A stretch of DNA of 64,000 nucleotides, from NCBI GenBank assembly GCA_032622095.1, contig CP136062.1, positions 138,712,351 through 138,776,350 on the forward strand, in the 5' to 3' direction. The translations under genes were made by a program, and so were the position numbers. Below, in pieces: positions 36,836 through 47,170 of the stretch (position 1 is its first letter; each line of letters opens with the position of its first letter). The notes below the pieces were generated by a model. It was not told where the DNA came from. It did no database searches and was given only the letters and a program-made list of their open reading frames with translations. The stretch comes from Siphonodentalium dalli. Lineage: Eukaryota > Mollusca > Scaphopoda > Gadilida > Siphonodentaliidae.

Positions 36836-37610
36836 AAGGTGACTCGACTTCGTCCGGGCTTTGACCTTGAATTGACCATTTTGAAGGTCAAGGCCAGGTG
36901 GGGGTCAAACACCAACACCCCAAAAATGGTGGAAATCGGCCCAGCGGATACCGGGAAATCGGCCCAGCGGATACCGAGATACCCTATGCATCAAATTTCG
37001 TCCGTAAAACTCCGCCAGTTTAACCCGATTTGATTTCCACTCAAGTATATAAACGCGCCTCATATACACACGCTCATTAATTATCAAGTTTCAACGTAAA
37101 GATAAATTACCATCGGTGCCCGATATATCGCCAAGACGTCTGAAACAGTCAAATGCATCGGCCGGTTAAGCGTTAACGTGATCTAACGTTATGACCTCTA
37201 ACGACGTCAGAGAAGTTACGCATTGTTTTTATCCTGATGGAAGATAGTACCACTTCTTCTTGATAATTGAGGCAGATAACTAAAACGGATACATACGCAT
37301 TATATATCGTTGGAAAGAGGAAACACGAAAGATTCTCACAGTGTCATTATTATGACTGGCATTTTATTATTCGCGCTGTTTCGAATCGATTTGTAAGCAC
37401 CGAACTCAAAAGAAAGTCCCGTAACACAGCGTAAAAACAGATTTGACCTCGGCACGTGAAAAGTTGACCTCGGATCTGACAATCAATAGGCCCATGTTCG
37501 TTCCCGGGTCGAATTACGTGTCCGTACCAAGTTTGGTCGAAATCGGTCCATCGCGAACACACACACACACAAACACACAGATCTTCCAAAATATATAATA
37601 GATATATGAT
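36836..37610. repeat. Dispersed repeat fragments with a GGTGGAAATCGG-type block
   Basis: 36836-37035 and 37440-37600 both carry a 'long-chain' repeat signature: GGTGGAAATCGGCCCAGCGG (twice, 22 bp apart at about 36928-36975) and AAGTTTGGTCGAAATCGGTC (37529). An (AC)n tract and ATATATAATAGATATATG follow. A similar block (AATTTGGTGGAAATTGGTCA) is at 45818. It is a dispersed non-coding family of unknown class. Confidence 0.55.
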
Positions 37611-37639
37611 TTTTTTCATGACCCAAACCCGGTGTGACT

Positions 37640-38160
37640 AATTAGTGCCCGGGCAAGCCCGGGCACGCCCGGGCAGGTCTTGGTGGTCTCATGGGCCCGC
37701 AGACAGTCTAATATGATGCCATATGGTAGTAGGATACAGAATAAGCATATATTAGGAAAATTGACTTGCTGTGTCGTCCACCGGCGGGTTTATTAACCAT
37801 TTAAATACCGATATTGACTAAAAGAACCCGGGAGAGCCCAGACGGACGCATAGACCCGACCATATTATATATTGATGACTAATGGTAGCGAGGCACTTAC
37901 TAAAGGTATATATTGCAAATATTGACTCGCTATCTCGTTCGCGGCCGGCTTCATTAACCACTTAAATGACGATATGCGCCAGAAGAACACGCGCAAAAAG
38001 CCCGATCACGAGAGAGCTCGGGGAAGCCCGGGTGGCACCATGGACCAGTGATCGGTATAGTGTGATGCCTTATGGCGGTAGGGTGGCTGGTATGAACATT
38101 TACTGCCGTTATATATCGTTCACGGCGGGTTCATTTATAATATTGGTGCCCACTCGATCA
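37640..38160 (+). repeat. Degenerate ~160-170-bp tandem repeat, about 3 units
   Basis: TTGACTTGCTGTGTCGTCC (37761) and TTGACTCGCTATCTCGTTC (37922) are followed by GGCGGGTTTATTAACCATTT and GGCCGGCTTCATTAACCACT. A third unit near 38095 has TATATCGTTCACGGCGGGTT. Each unit also contains CCCGG-rich blocks (AGCCCGGGCACGCCCGGGCA at the first). Confidence 0.6.
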
Positions 38161-38459
38161 GGAATTGGCGGCATTATTGGCCATCCTTTATACGTTCCTA
38201 TATACAACCGCATATTTTTTTGTGAAAAACTTAATTTAACCCACAATGCAGTCGAAAAATTTGCTCACCGCCACGTAACACGTCCAACAGTATGTATATA
38301 AAAAAAGAATTACTCGTTAAATTTAAAGCATGCAGTTCACAGTTGAAAAAATTGTGAACCGCCGTCATACAATCGCTCTTAGATGGTCATTCTGATGTTT
38401 TTTATTATTATTTACAAGGACTGGCCCTGCGAATTTGAACTTGTCGCTCGATATATTTT

Positions 38460-38985
38460 TGAATCCCTGACATTTCTGCACGGGACATGACCCACTTTCA
38501 AAAGCGGACATTTCTCCACCCGGACAGTTACCCACCCAGACATTTACCCACTAAGACATTTACCCACCGGACATTTCCCCGCCCTGCTAATAAAATATGT
38601 TATGCTACATCCTTTATCGCATACACCAAAGAATGTTTTTAGTGGTCAGTGAAGCCTGGACATTGAGGCCATCTCATGTCATGTCAACTCAACCGATGTA
38701 ATGTTTTGAAAAACATTTATCAGTTATCATGGAATCATATCTTCACTTTCAATCATGGAATTGATTAAGAACAATCGTGGTGGTGACACATTATGTGTCG
38801 ACGGTCATGCTTATTTCAAAAATAAAGTAAACAATTCGGGTGGGGAAAAGTCCGGTGGGTAAATGTCCGCATTGAGTAAGTGGGGAAATGTCCGGTTGGT
38901 AAATGTCCGATTGGGTAAATGCCCCTTTGCCACTTTTTGAGAGGTTGGGGAAATGTCCGGTGGGGAAATGTCCGATTACCATATT
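38460..38985. repeat. Foldback with TIRs made of a tandem GGACATTTMCCCACC motif
   Basis: The left side (38465-38585) repeats GGACATTTACCCACC-like units about six times. The right side (38838-38983) repeats the inverse, GGTGGGTAAATGTCCG / GTGGGGAAATGTCCGG, about seven times. A ~250-bp unique spacer separates them. Minus-strand ORFs here are translations of the motif. Confidence 0.8.
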
Positions 38986-39489
38986 TTGTTTTAGAATATA
39001 TTATTTGCCTATTGATTGAATTTGGTTCCAGGGAAGTTTGAAAGCAGAATACTTTGCGAATAATGTTAGAGAATATAACTGAATTGCTCTGTGTTATTTT
39101 TTGACTGATTATATGCATGAAGCCAACATAGATTATAGAGGATTATGAATATCAATTAAAACACTATAATCTCGATTTACATTCTGGGAAGGGTATCAAA
39201 CGGATTATAAGATTAGATACCCGTGCGCGGATTCGAGATTGTGATATCATTGCACCCTGGGATTTTACTCCTTGATTGTTGAGACAACAGTGACAGTGGG
39301 AGCTGAGCTTTCGTTTTTCGTGTCACAATCAAAGAAGCACATTTTAATCCCGCTCCATCCAATGGTTGGGGTTTCCTAATAATCTAGCAACTATAATATT
39401 ATTCTCAATACCATACTTGGCTTCAACTGATTATTAACCAATCAAACTGTGTTGCAGTGTGGCTTATATCATATATAACAACATATGCA
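38986..39489. other. Stretch with no recognised gene
   Basis: AT-rich. Nothing supported. Confidence 0.45.
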
Positions 39490-40115
39490 ATTAAATACAC
39501 AGGATTTAGCCTGGAGGACTCGACAGCCATTATCTGATCCCGCTTCGATCTCAGATTTTGGTTGTCGGGTCGGCTCTGTTGACAGAATGGAGGGCGCAGT
39601 ACTTCGCTGGAATCTCTGCCGTCTCCTGCTAATGGATCACCAGAGCGGGAGACTTGGACTTCGGATCGAGACCAGCGAGGGAAGATGCTCTCCAGGAAGT
39701 CAACGGGATGATGCCAGGAGAAGATAGGAGCTGCTGGATAAACGTTACCAGGACATCCGGACAACTTCCAGCTGGCCTTCTTCTCCTTGGATTTGACCAC
39801 AACATCACGTCAGCCATCCCTGTGGAGCAGCTCGGACTCCGGATAACACCTACCAGGAGTCCACCACCAGTCCACCACCGTCACCGACGAGGCAACAACG
39901 CCTGCTGGGGCACTGCAGATACCATCGACCTACAGTGTTCCAGGGGGCTAAACACCCCCCTCGTCTGGATTCCAGCGACGGAGATAAAAAAATGCTTCTT
40001 CCTTTTTTTTCTTCTTGGTATTCTTAATAAAGGCTAAAATATGAGGGGTTAGGGAATGGGCCTTTCGGCCCATTCGAGAATCCCGGGGTTAGCCCCCCCC
40101 CCCAAACACTCTCTA
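39490..40115 (+). other. GC-rich island with poly(A) signal; possible LTR/retroelement 3' end
   Basis: Composition is much more GC-rich than the surroundings. A proline/serine-rich frame runs from about 39720 to 39990 in pieces with stops. AATAAA is at 40026-40031, followed by a hairpin AATGGGCCTTTCGGCCCATT (40056-40075) and a C-run. This could be a solo LTR, the 3' end of a retrotransposon, or a retrocopied transcript. I recognise no domain, so the identity is open. Confidence 0.35.
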
Positions 40116-40161
40116 TATACACTAAAACTCAAAGTTTATTCGAATAAGATATCCTACAATT

Positions 40162-40237
40162 ATGCGACCACGAATTCGTTTGACGCTTCCTGCTATGGTT
40201 TTGTACCCGTGCTCCATCTGCTTCACTGAAACTGAAG
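40162..40237 (+). CDS. Weak candidate first coding exon
   Basis: An ATG opens a 25-codon frame (MRPRIRLTLPAMVLY at the start) with a basic N-terminus and a hydrophobic stretch. It ends at a good donor-like sequence, GAAG|GTGAGTAG. It could be a signal-bearing first exon of a host gene, but I find no acceptor-flanked second exon or homologous protein, so it may be chance. Confidence 0.15.
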
Positions 40238-40648
40238 GTGAGTAGATATATTTTACCTTTATTAATTTATATTACATACTGCACACAGGCCTACGCATAG
40301 CGCTTCTGAGAAACAAATTTAAAGAATTACTCCGGACTAGATTTTGTTTCGATTTATCGATCGCCACTAATCAACTGAGCACGGTGTCGAAAAGTATTTT
40401 TTTTGTGCTAGGCCGCCCGTATCTGAAGTTATAGCGTTGTAATGTCCCAATGTATAGATTATGCAATAATTATCGTTCCCTGATTACACGGCACAATCGT
40501 GTTGACGTGTTGACGATTCTGCGACCAATTTCACGATTTTACGGCTTGACAACCACCGTGCTACGAGAGTTGAACAATTCTGCGACCTTATTTTACGTGG
40601 TATTTTATGACAAACTCGTTGTAATGAACATACCGTGGATTCAATGCA

Positions 40649-40760
40649 GTGCTGTGTGTATACCGAACCCCATATAGACAAAATCACACAAGAGATGCCC
40701 ACCGTGCTGTGTGTATACTGAACCCCACATAGACAACATCACACAAAAGATGCCCACCTG
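40649..40760 (+). repeat. 55-bp tandem duplication
   Basis: GTGCTGTGTGTATACCGAAC (40649) recurs at 40704 with one change. Both are followed by CCCATATAGACAAAATCACA-like sequence and GATGCCCACC. Confidence 0.85.
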
Positions 40761-41505
40761 TCGTTAACCGAGCATTCTGACTTTTGAACATGATCATAGA
40801 TGCCCAATTAACACGAACATCTTCCCTCTTAATGAACCCGGTGGTTTTATAATTTTTCGAAAGTTGATTTGTTCATTCGAAAATGTCACCACTCACCATA
40901 ATATGAATAATAAGCTATTGTAGTCATATTCTGATTAGCAGGTTGGCCATACACATAAAGATATTGACCGTCGAGTTACTTTTTTAAAGGTGTTTCTATG
41001 AAAGTATTAGCGAATTTTTTTCGAAGGAGCTCATGATGGATGTGGGTATCTGAAACTGAAAATAACGAACAACACTTTAAAACAAATGAAAATAAAAGGG
41101 ATGGATACCCGAAAACATGCAGTAAAAACGTATACAAAACAAAAATAGAACACTTGGTTGGTGGGTCCGGAAAGTGGCCAAAATATAAATAAAACATTCT
41201 ATACGCATCTGGATGTATACGCCCCCGGGCTCGGACGCCAATTTGCCGGTATATTATTAACATGGGGTGATTCGGTGGGTTAATATTTGCAATGGGGGAC
41301 TGACCGGTGTGCATACTGCAAATCTTGACTATGCGAAGGAATTATATTTTACATGTAGATAACTAGATTTTAAACACAAATAAGTGAATCATTATAGAAT
41401 ATCATTGTCTGTCAAAAATCGACCCTATAAAGGTTATAGATTTAAATGTTATATTGAAAGTGGCAGTAAGAGTCTTCGGTGCACGATAATAGTAAATCCC
41501 GGCTA
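40761..41505. other. Stretch with no recognised gene
   Basis: The open frame on the minus strand (40976-41314) has no domain. Nothing supported. Confidence 0.4.
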
Positions 41506-41703
41506 TAAATTAACAGCAAAATAACACCTTTTTAGACTCATGAGATATAATTTGTGCAAATATAATGTTACACAATACACGAGCTTTCGATCCTTCTATA
41601 TAAAGATCTCCAGAAGGATCGAAAGTTGTGTATTGTGTAACATTATATTTGCACACTAATATATCTCATAAGTTTAAAAAGGTATTACTTTGCAGTTAAT
41701 TTA
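41506..41703. repeat. ~200-bp imperfect palindrome (MITE-like)
   Basis: AAATTAACAGCAAAATAACA reads inward via CAAATATAATGTTACACAAT to TCGATCCTTCT. The complement reads out via AGAAGGATCGAAAG and ATTGTGTAACATTATATTTG to TTGCAGTTAATTT. It lies 33 bp from a TTAA element. Confidence 0.75.
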
Positions 41704-41735
41704 TTATCGTAGATTTAATTGTTAAAATGCTTACG

Positions 41736-42963
41736 TTAAAGGGGTACTGCAAATTATTTTCAACAAATTCTCGGTAATAACAACGATCTGATATCGATAA
41801 TATATAGAAACAAACATTTTGGTCATGTTCATTTATCAGAATGCTCGATTCGTGACAGGTGGACATCTTCACAGGTCCCAGAACAAAAATTGACCCCACC
41901 CCAATAGTACTTAATCCTATAGAAAGGGTATCCAACTTGAGCACAGGTCTGACGCAAACCGGCTGTAAAATTTCACTCGTTAGAGATGGTGTCCGCTAAA
42001 CCGGATCAAATATACCGGTTTTAACACCGACGTTCGCTTCAAAAACACGCTCAACGGTAACGAGAATATGTATATTATAAACCAACAGAAGCGGAATTGT
42101 GCTCTGGCCCACACAAACCAATCGTACCACGCCACGGCATCGCATCTCTCGTATTTATTGGAAAAAAATAAGTTTCATAAACCCGGAAGCGAATTGCAAT
42201 TTTCAAAAAACCGGCCATTTTGTAAAATATTGTACGCAAGCCGAAATGACGTAACATTAATTCGTCATGGACCAAATATATAACGAAGAAGTAGTGTATA
42301 TACGCTCTAAATATTCATGAAGTTATATTCTTGTCCATATATGGCATGCATTCGTGTTAATTCAGTCTGGTGTATAATGGTGTATAATAGCATCGTATCG
42401 CTCGTATTTATTGAAAAATTCAGTTTCATAGACTCGGAAGCAAACTCAAAATTTCCAAAAAACAGCCTTTTGTGCGAGTCTGTTATAAGTACTCTTTATA
42501 GTTCTTATGCAACACAATATACAGTTCTAAAAATTAAATAAATACACATGCAAAGACTGAATTATCACGAATGCCGATTTGAAAACATACATATATGGAT
42601 TTTTATGTATTTTGAACATGATTGTGGACTTTTTGAAAATGATAACAAATTAGGCCCGGCTAAGTTGGATACCATTTTATATGATTAAGTACTATTGGGG
42701 TGGGGTCGATTTTTGTTCTGGGGCCCTGTGGACATCTCTTATGTGGCTTGTTATCGATATGGCATCACATGTGGGGATAGGATCAGTATATATACACAAT
42801 ATGCCTACTGCATTGAATCCATGATCTGTGCATTACAACGAAGGCACGGTGTATGTGGCATTAATCCAAGGCTCAATTTCATTCATTTGTTGCATATATT
42901 ATGTTGAATATAAAAGGAGATGGTCCCATAAATTGCCGGATTGAGTGTACAGTACCGCTTTAA
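41736..42963. mobile_element. 1.23-kb TTAA element, family B, mixed ends
   Basis: TTAA at both ends. The left end TTAAAGGGGTACTGCAAATT and next ~70 bp resemble 58061-58711. The right end (AAAAGGAGATGGTCCCATAA, GTGTACAGTACCGCTTTAA) resembles 20190-20541 and 34099-34439. Internal inverted arms lie at about 41863-41945 and 42660-42740 (CCCCACCCCAATAGTACTTA opposed by TAAGTACTATTGGGGTGGGG). The interior has no supported protein. It looks like the parent or a chimera of the shorter family B types. Confidence 0.7.
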
Positions 42964-44841
42964 GGATCATGAGACCCCAATGTTTACGATGAATTTGGGA
43001 AACTTGTTGGACCACATGGCAATGTTTCTTCAGAATTTTGCGGTTACTTTGTGTTCTGAATGATTTCTTTTGGCAAACATCTCAATTTAAAGGTAGGTTC
43101 ATAGCTGCAAAATATGACGAATAACGCATGGGTGAATGTATTACAACACTTTTCATAGGTCCTGTGATTCCTAAGCTATAATACAAAGAGGGACGGTTTT
43201 CTAACTTAATCGAAGGCCATAACTCTCGTATGGCTATTTCGAGTAAACGATTATAATCATGATATAACATATTTATAGCACGTAATATGACATTGATAAT
43301 TTATCGTATGTAATCACAACAACCCAAGGTTCGTCGTGACTGAACACGCGGATGTACATTAAACTCCTGGAAATTTTGAAGGCTGAGTCAAAGACAGCGA
43401 GAGAAATCAGATTAGCATCAATAGCTGCAACATATCAGCAGTACAATATCGACATACCAGTGACCAGCTACTCCCAAACATCATCATCATCATCATCATC
43501 AACAACAACAACATCAACAACAGAGCGAAAAAAGGCACAGAAGCAGACAAATTACAATCTTGTTTTTACCCCCCCCCCTTGATTCGTGTTTTGTTATGTT
43601 ATGTCAAAGCCCCCATTAAAATTTCAAAGTGGGTTGTAGAAAATGGTCTACGGTCCTTTCAAACCTCTCAGGTAATCCCCAAATTTCAAATAAACAACTA
43701 ACCATCATCACGTATCCAGTTACAAAATGGTTAAAACGGCACAGAGACATGACCGTCATCAGTCCAAGTTTCCTCCGACGTAAACCAGTATATGAAATCG
43801 GTTTTGATAATACTATGTTACGTCGAAGCCTCGTGTCTGTCTTTCTATATCTGGGTTTAGCGCTGTTGACCCGCTTACCCGAACTTCCCAATAACTGTAA
43901 TATGTCACACTTGTGACAGTAAACCGGTTTATTACATACCAAATATTATATTTGTTCTGAACTTCACAAGAGTTGTCAACTGAAACCCGCAATGTAACAT
44001 GAAAATATATCCGATCGCATTGTTAACATAAATACGAACTCATTTAACCTCGCGAAGTGACCATGTGGATTAAATGTAAACATCATTATGACCGTACGAT
44101 TTCCTATGTATATAGCATCATGTATTGCTTTGTAGGTTAAAATTGATTAAAACTGACAAAAACCCGTCTACGATCTGGGCGTATAACGTCTAATATAGAA
44201 AGACATTCATGTTGTATACACGGTGCTTGGACGTAAAACAGCATCATCCCAACCGATTTCACAAGCTGGTTGTACCAGCGGTCATCGACTTTTCAAGGGC
44301 GCCAGTGTTTTGATGGACTGGATTTGTCAACATCGCCCACATTGTGTTCACTTCATAATTTTGTTCCAATCAGAACGTCAATGCATGGGGAATATTTGCT
44401 CGATTAAATCAAGAATACAAAACAAATATAAAGCACTCGGAACGCCAGTTGTAGCGCACGAAGTTCCGGTGCATATAAATAAGTTTAAGATGATACTTCT
44501 ACTGCAGAATGTCAGGTAATTATACAGGAGAAGACATGATAGTTTATCACATTCGAGAGCTGTTGACGGAGAACGAACAGGGAGCAGTAATTTAGATCGC
44601 GGGAATCACCAACTGCTTCATAGTCACTTGAGTCTTGATGAACTGTCTGTTATATGGAATCCAGAAGACTTTTTATAAAATGTTAGGCAATTGTCTTCCT
44701 TCCTCTGATCACACAAGTTATTATGAGAATCCACCAACAAGATACTTCCAACAGATGATGCACCCACTCATAGCACAAGTTATTAGGAATTGATATGGCA
44801 TTCAATTTTTTTACCGAGTAATCATGCAGTAGGTCGATAAC
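42964..44841. other. No gene; microsatellite at 43478-43533
   Basis: CATCATCATCATCATCATCA followed by ACAACAACAACATCAACAAC at 43478-43525, and a C-run at 43571-43579. The 43629-43942 frames overlap on both strands and show no domain. Confidence 0.5.
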
Positions 44842-44947
44842 TTAAAGGCACGTAGGCGTTCGTTGCAGAAATATTCATATTTGTTCAAATCGCCATCAAC
44901 AGAAGGAATATAATAATATATATAGTTTTGTTTATATGCCAAACATA

Positions 44948-45383
44948 ATCAGCGCGTAAATAGTATATTGTCGTCAAGACGTATGATGGTGTACGTGAAC
45001 AAGAACCTGCTCGTGTTACAGAAGTTTTGCTTCTGTTTACATAACACAGCGCAATGGAGCCTTCCATAGAGACCACGCCCACATCGGTAGTACCGCCCAC
45101 TGGTAATAAGACTTTACCTATACAAATATTGTCTGTTACGCGAGATCGACTTCCGAACTGAACATATCAGCGCGTAAATAGTATATTGTCGTCAAGACGT
45201 ATGATGGTGTACGTGAACAAGAACCTGCTCGTGTTACAGAAGTTTTGCTTCTGTTTACATAACACAGCGCAATGAAGCCTTCCATAGAGACCACGCCCAC
45301 ATCGGTAGTACCGCCCACTGGTAATAAGACTTTACCTATACAAATATTGTCTGTTACGCGAGATCGACTTCCGAACTAAACAT
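44948..45383 (+). repeat. 218-bp tandem duplication inside a MITE
   Basis: Two units begin ATCAGCGCGTAAATAGTATA at 44948 and 45166 and run to GACTTCCGAACTGAACAT / GAACTAAACAT. Only a few substitutions separate them, so the duplication is young. Confidence 0.9.
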
Positions 45384-45439
45384 ATTAGCAATTGCACTAA
45401 CTGAAACAGACTCATTTATATGATTCGTGCAAATTTTGA

Positions 45440-45775
45440 TCTTCTAAACAGTTTGATTAAAACAAATTTATTTAAATTCAATCTTTTTTTTAGATTGAAC
45501 TCAGATCTGCTGTTGAACAAAAAAATAAATATTTTTTGTTAAATTAAAAAAAACATTTTAAATTATATTTTTATATATTTTTTTCTGAGTTTTTAATTTT
45601 CTATTTAGATTATTAGATTGCAACTTAAATTTTTTTTTTATTTCAATAAAAACAAAATTAATTTAATTTTTTAATTTTTAATTTTAATTTTAGATTTTTA
45701 GATTTAAACTTCTTGCTAAAAAAACAAATTAAAAAATAATAATTAAATTTGTTTAAAATTTTAATTTAAAAAATA
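45440..45775. repeat. A/T homopolymer-rich low-complexity block
   Basis: Almost only A and T, with repeated TTTAATTTT, AAATTAAAAA and TTTAGATT strings. No coding content. Confidence 0.8.
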
Positions 45776-46561
45776 CGGTCCTTGTAACATCTGCCGGGGT
45801 ACCCCGAGGCACCACACCAAATTTGGTGGAAATTGGTCAAGGGCTCCGGAAGAAAAATCGCGAAAAGACCAGAAGAGACAGACAGATCCCTGAGCTCTTT
45901 AATATGTCTAAACCAGAGAACACATATTCGTTTTGCCATTAAATGTGAAAATTATCACAAGTGTCATGCTAAATGAAAAACATTGTTATAATCACGGATA
46001 AATTTATAACATCATGGCGCAAATATTAATCTCAGTATATCATGATTTGACAACGAAACAGTTGTTTGAATATAGCCAATGTAACACTGAATGTATATCA
46101 AAATTAGGGTGAAGAAAGATGACAGCAGAATTTTCAAATCAGCCATTGGCCGGCTCAGCCGCTGATTAGTCGAAAATATCCGCTAATAAGTATTTGGTTG
46201 GCAGCTGTGGAAAGGTCCATTCTATTGGCTAATCGCACACATCTGATATAAAAGCTCTTTATTATTTCCATATCAGGAAAACAGTAACAAATAACGCCTT
46301 TATGTTTACCATATCCGGATCTAAACAAAAGCCTGGTTCTGTAACGTTTTTTGCTTTTGTTTACATAACAAAGGAAAAACATTTGACAATAACATACTGT
46401 TTATGCCATATTTCTGATTGGTATAAGAACAAAGTTTGTCTATTATTTCTGTTTATGGCGGGTTTTGACGGAGGTGAATATTTTAACAGAATACCCACCG
46501 CCAACGCCGCCCGTATCTTTAATTCCGTTCAGCTATTTGATATCATTGATTCCAACATATT

Positions 46562-47170
46562 CATCGGATGGCAAATAGCGATTCTACCGATATGCGCTAT
46601 TTGCCATCCGATGGTATTTAACAAAAGAAAAACGTTATCACAATACGCTTATATAATGATGATTAACACCCGCATTCCTGACAATTAGGCCCAGTTAGCT
46701 CAGTTTTGTAGGGCATTTCGTATAATTAGAGTACTTAGTGGCACAACCTGTCGTTATATGCCCATATAATCATGATCCACGACTCCTACCCGCCTTCCTG
46801 CAAATTGGGCTCAGAGACCATCGGCTGACCAACTTCAGATATCCTGGGGGATGGCAGATAAGAAATAGCTCTACTTTGAAAGGAATGTCGTATAATTAGA
46901 TTATACGTAATGGCAAAAGCTGTCGTTATATGCTCATATACTGACGATTCATACCTGCTTTCCTGAAAATTGAGCGCTTTCTTATTTACCACCCCCCCAG
47001 AATAACTGAAGGTGGTCAACCGATGGTCAACTGGGGATAATTTTCAGGTAGGCGGGTAGGAGTCATCATTATAGGTACGTATTGTGATGATATTATATAT
47101 TTTTTCTTTAAAATACCATCGGATGGAAAATAGCGCGCATATCGGTAGAATCGCTATTTGTCATCTGATG
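46562..47170. mobile_element. ~610-bp foldback whose TIRs are themselves hairpins
   Basis: The left end CATCGGATGGCAAATAGCG is opposed within 60 bp by CGCTATTTGCCATCCGATGG. The right end carries the inverted copy (CCATCGGATGGAAAATAGCG ... CGCTATTTGTCATCTGATGG). The interior holds three related units with CCTACCCGCCTTCCTGCAAA-like and CTGTCGTTATATG blocks at about 46660, 46785 and 46955. Confidence 0.75.

Larger units (their letters stand above)
44842..46522. mobile_element. TTAA-type MITE, family A, enlarged copy
   Basis: Starts TTAAAGGCACGTAGGCG and ends GCCGCCCGTATCTTTAA, with TTAA at both sides. Relative to 36265-36781 it is expanded by a 218-bp tandem duplication (44948-45165 and 45166-45383, few differences) and by about 830 bp of extra sequence. 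The extra sequence includes an A/T homopolymer-rich block (45440-45775) and the dispersed AATTTGGTGGAAATTGGTCA fragment. Family A sequence resumes near 46222 (TTCTATTGGCTAATCGCACA). Confidence 0.75.

Noticed and set aside
38791-39118. Minus-strand ORFs rich in GHFPTGHFP
   Set aside because: Translations of the iterated GGACATTTCCCCACC motif in a foldback element.
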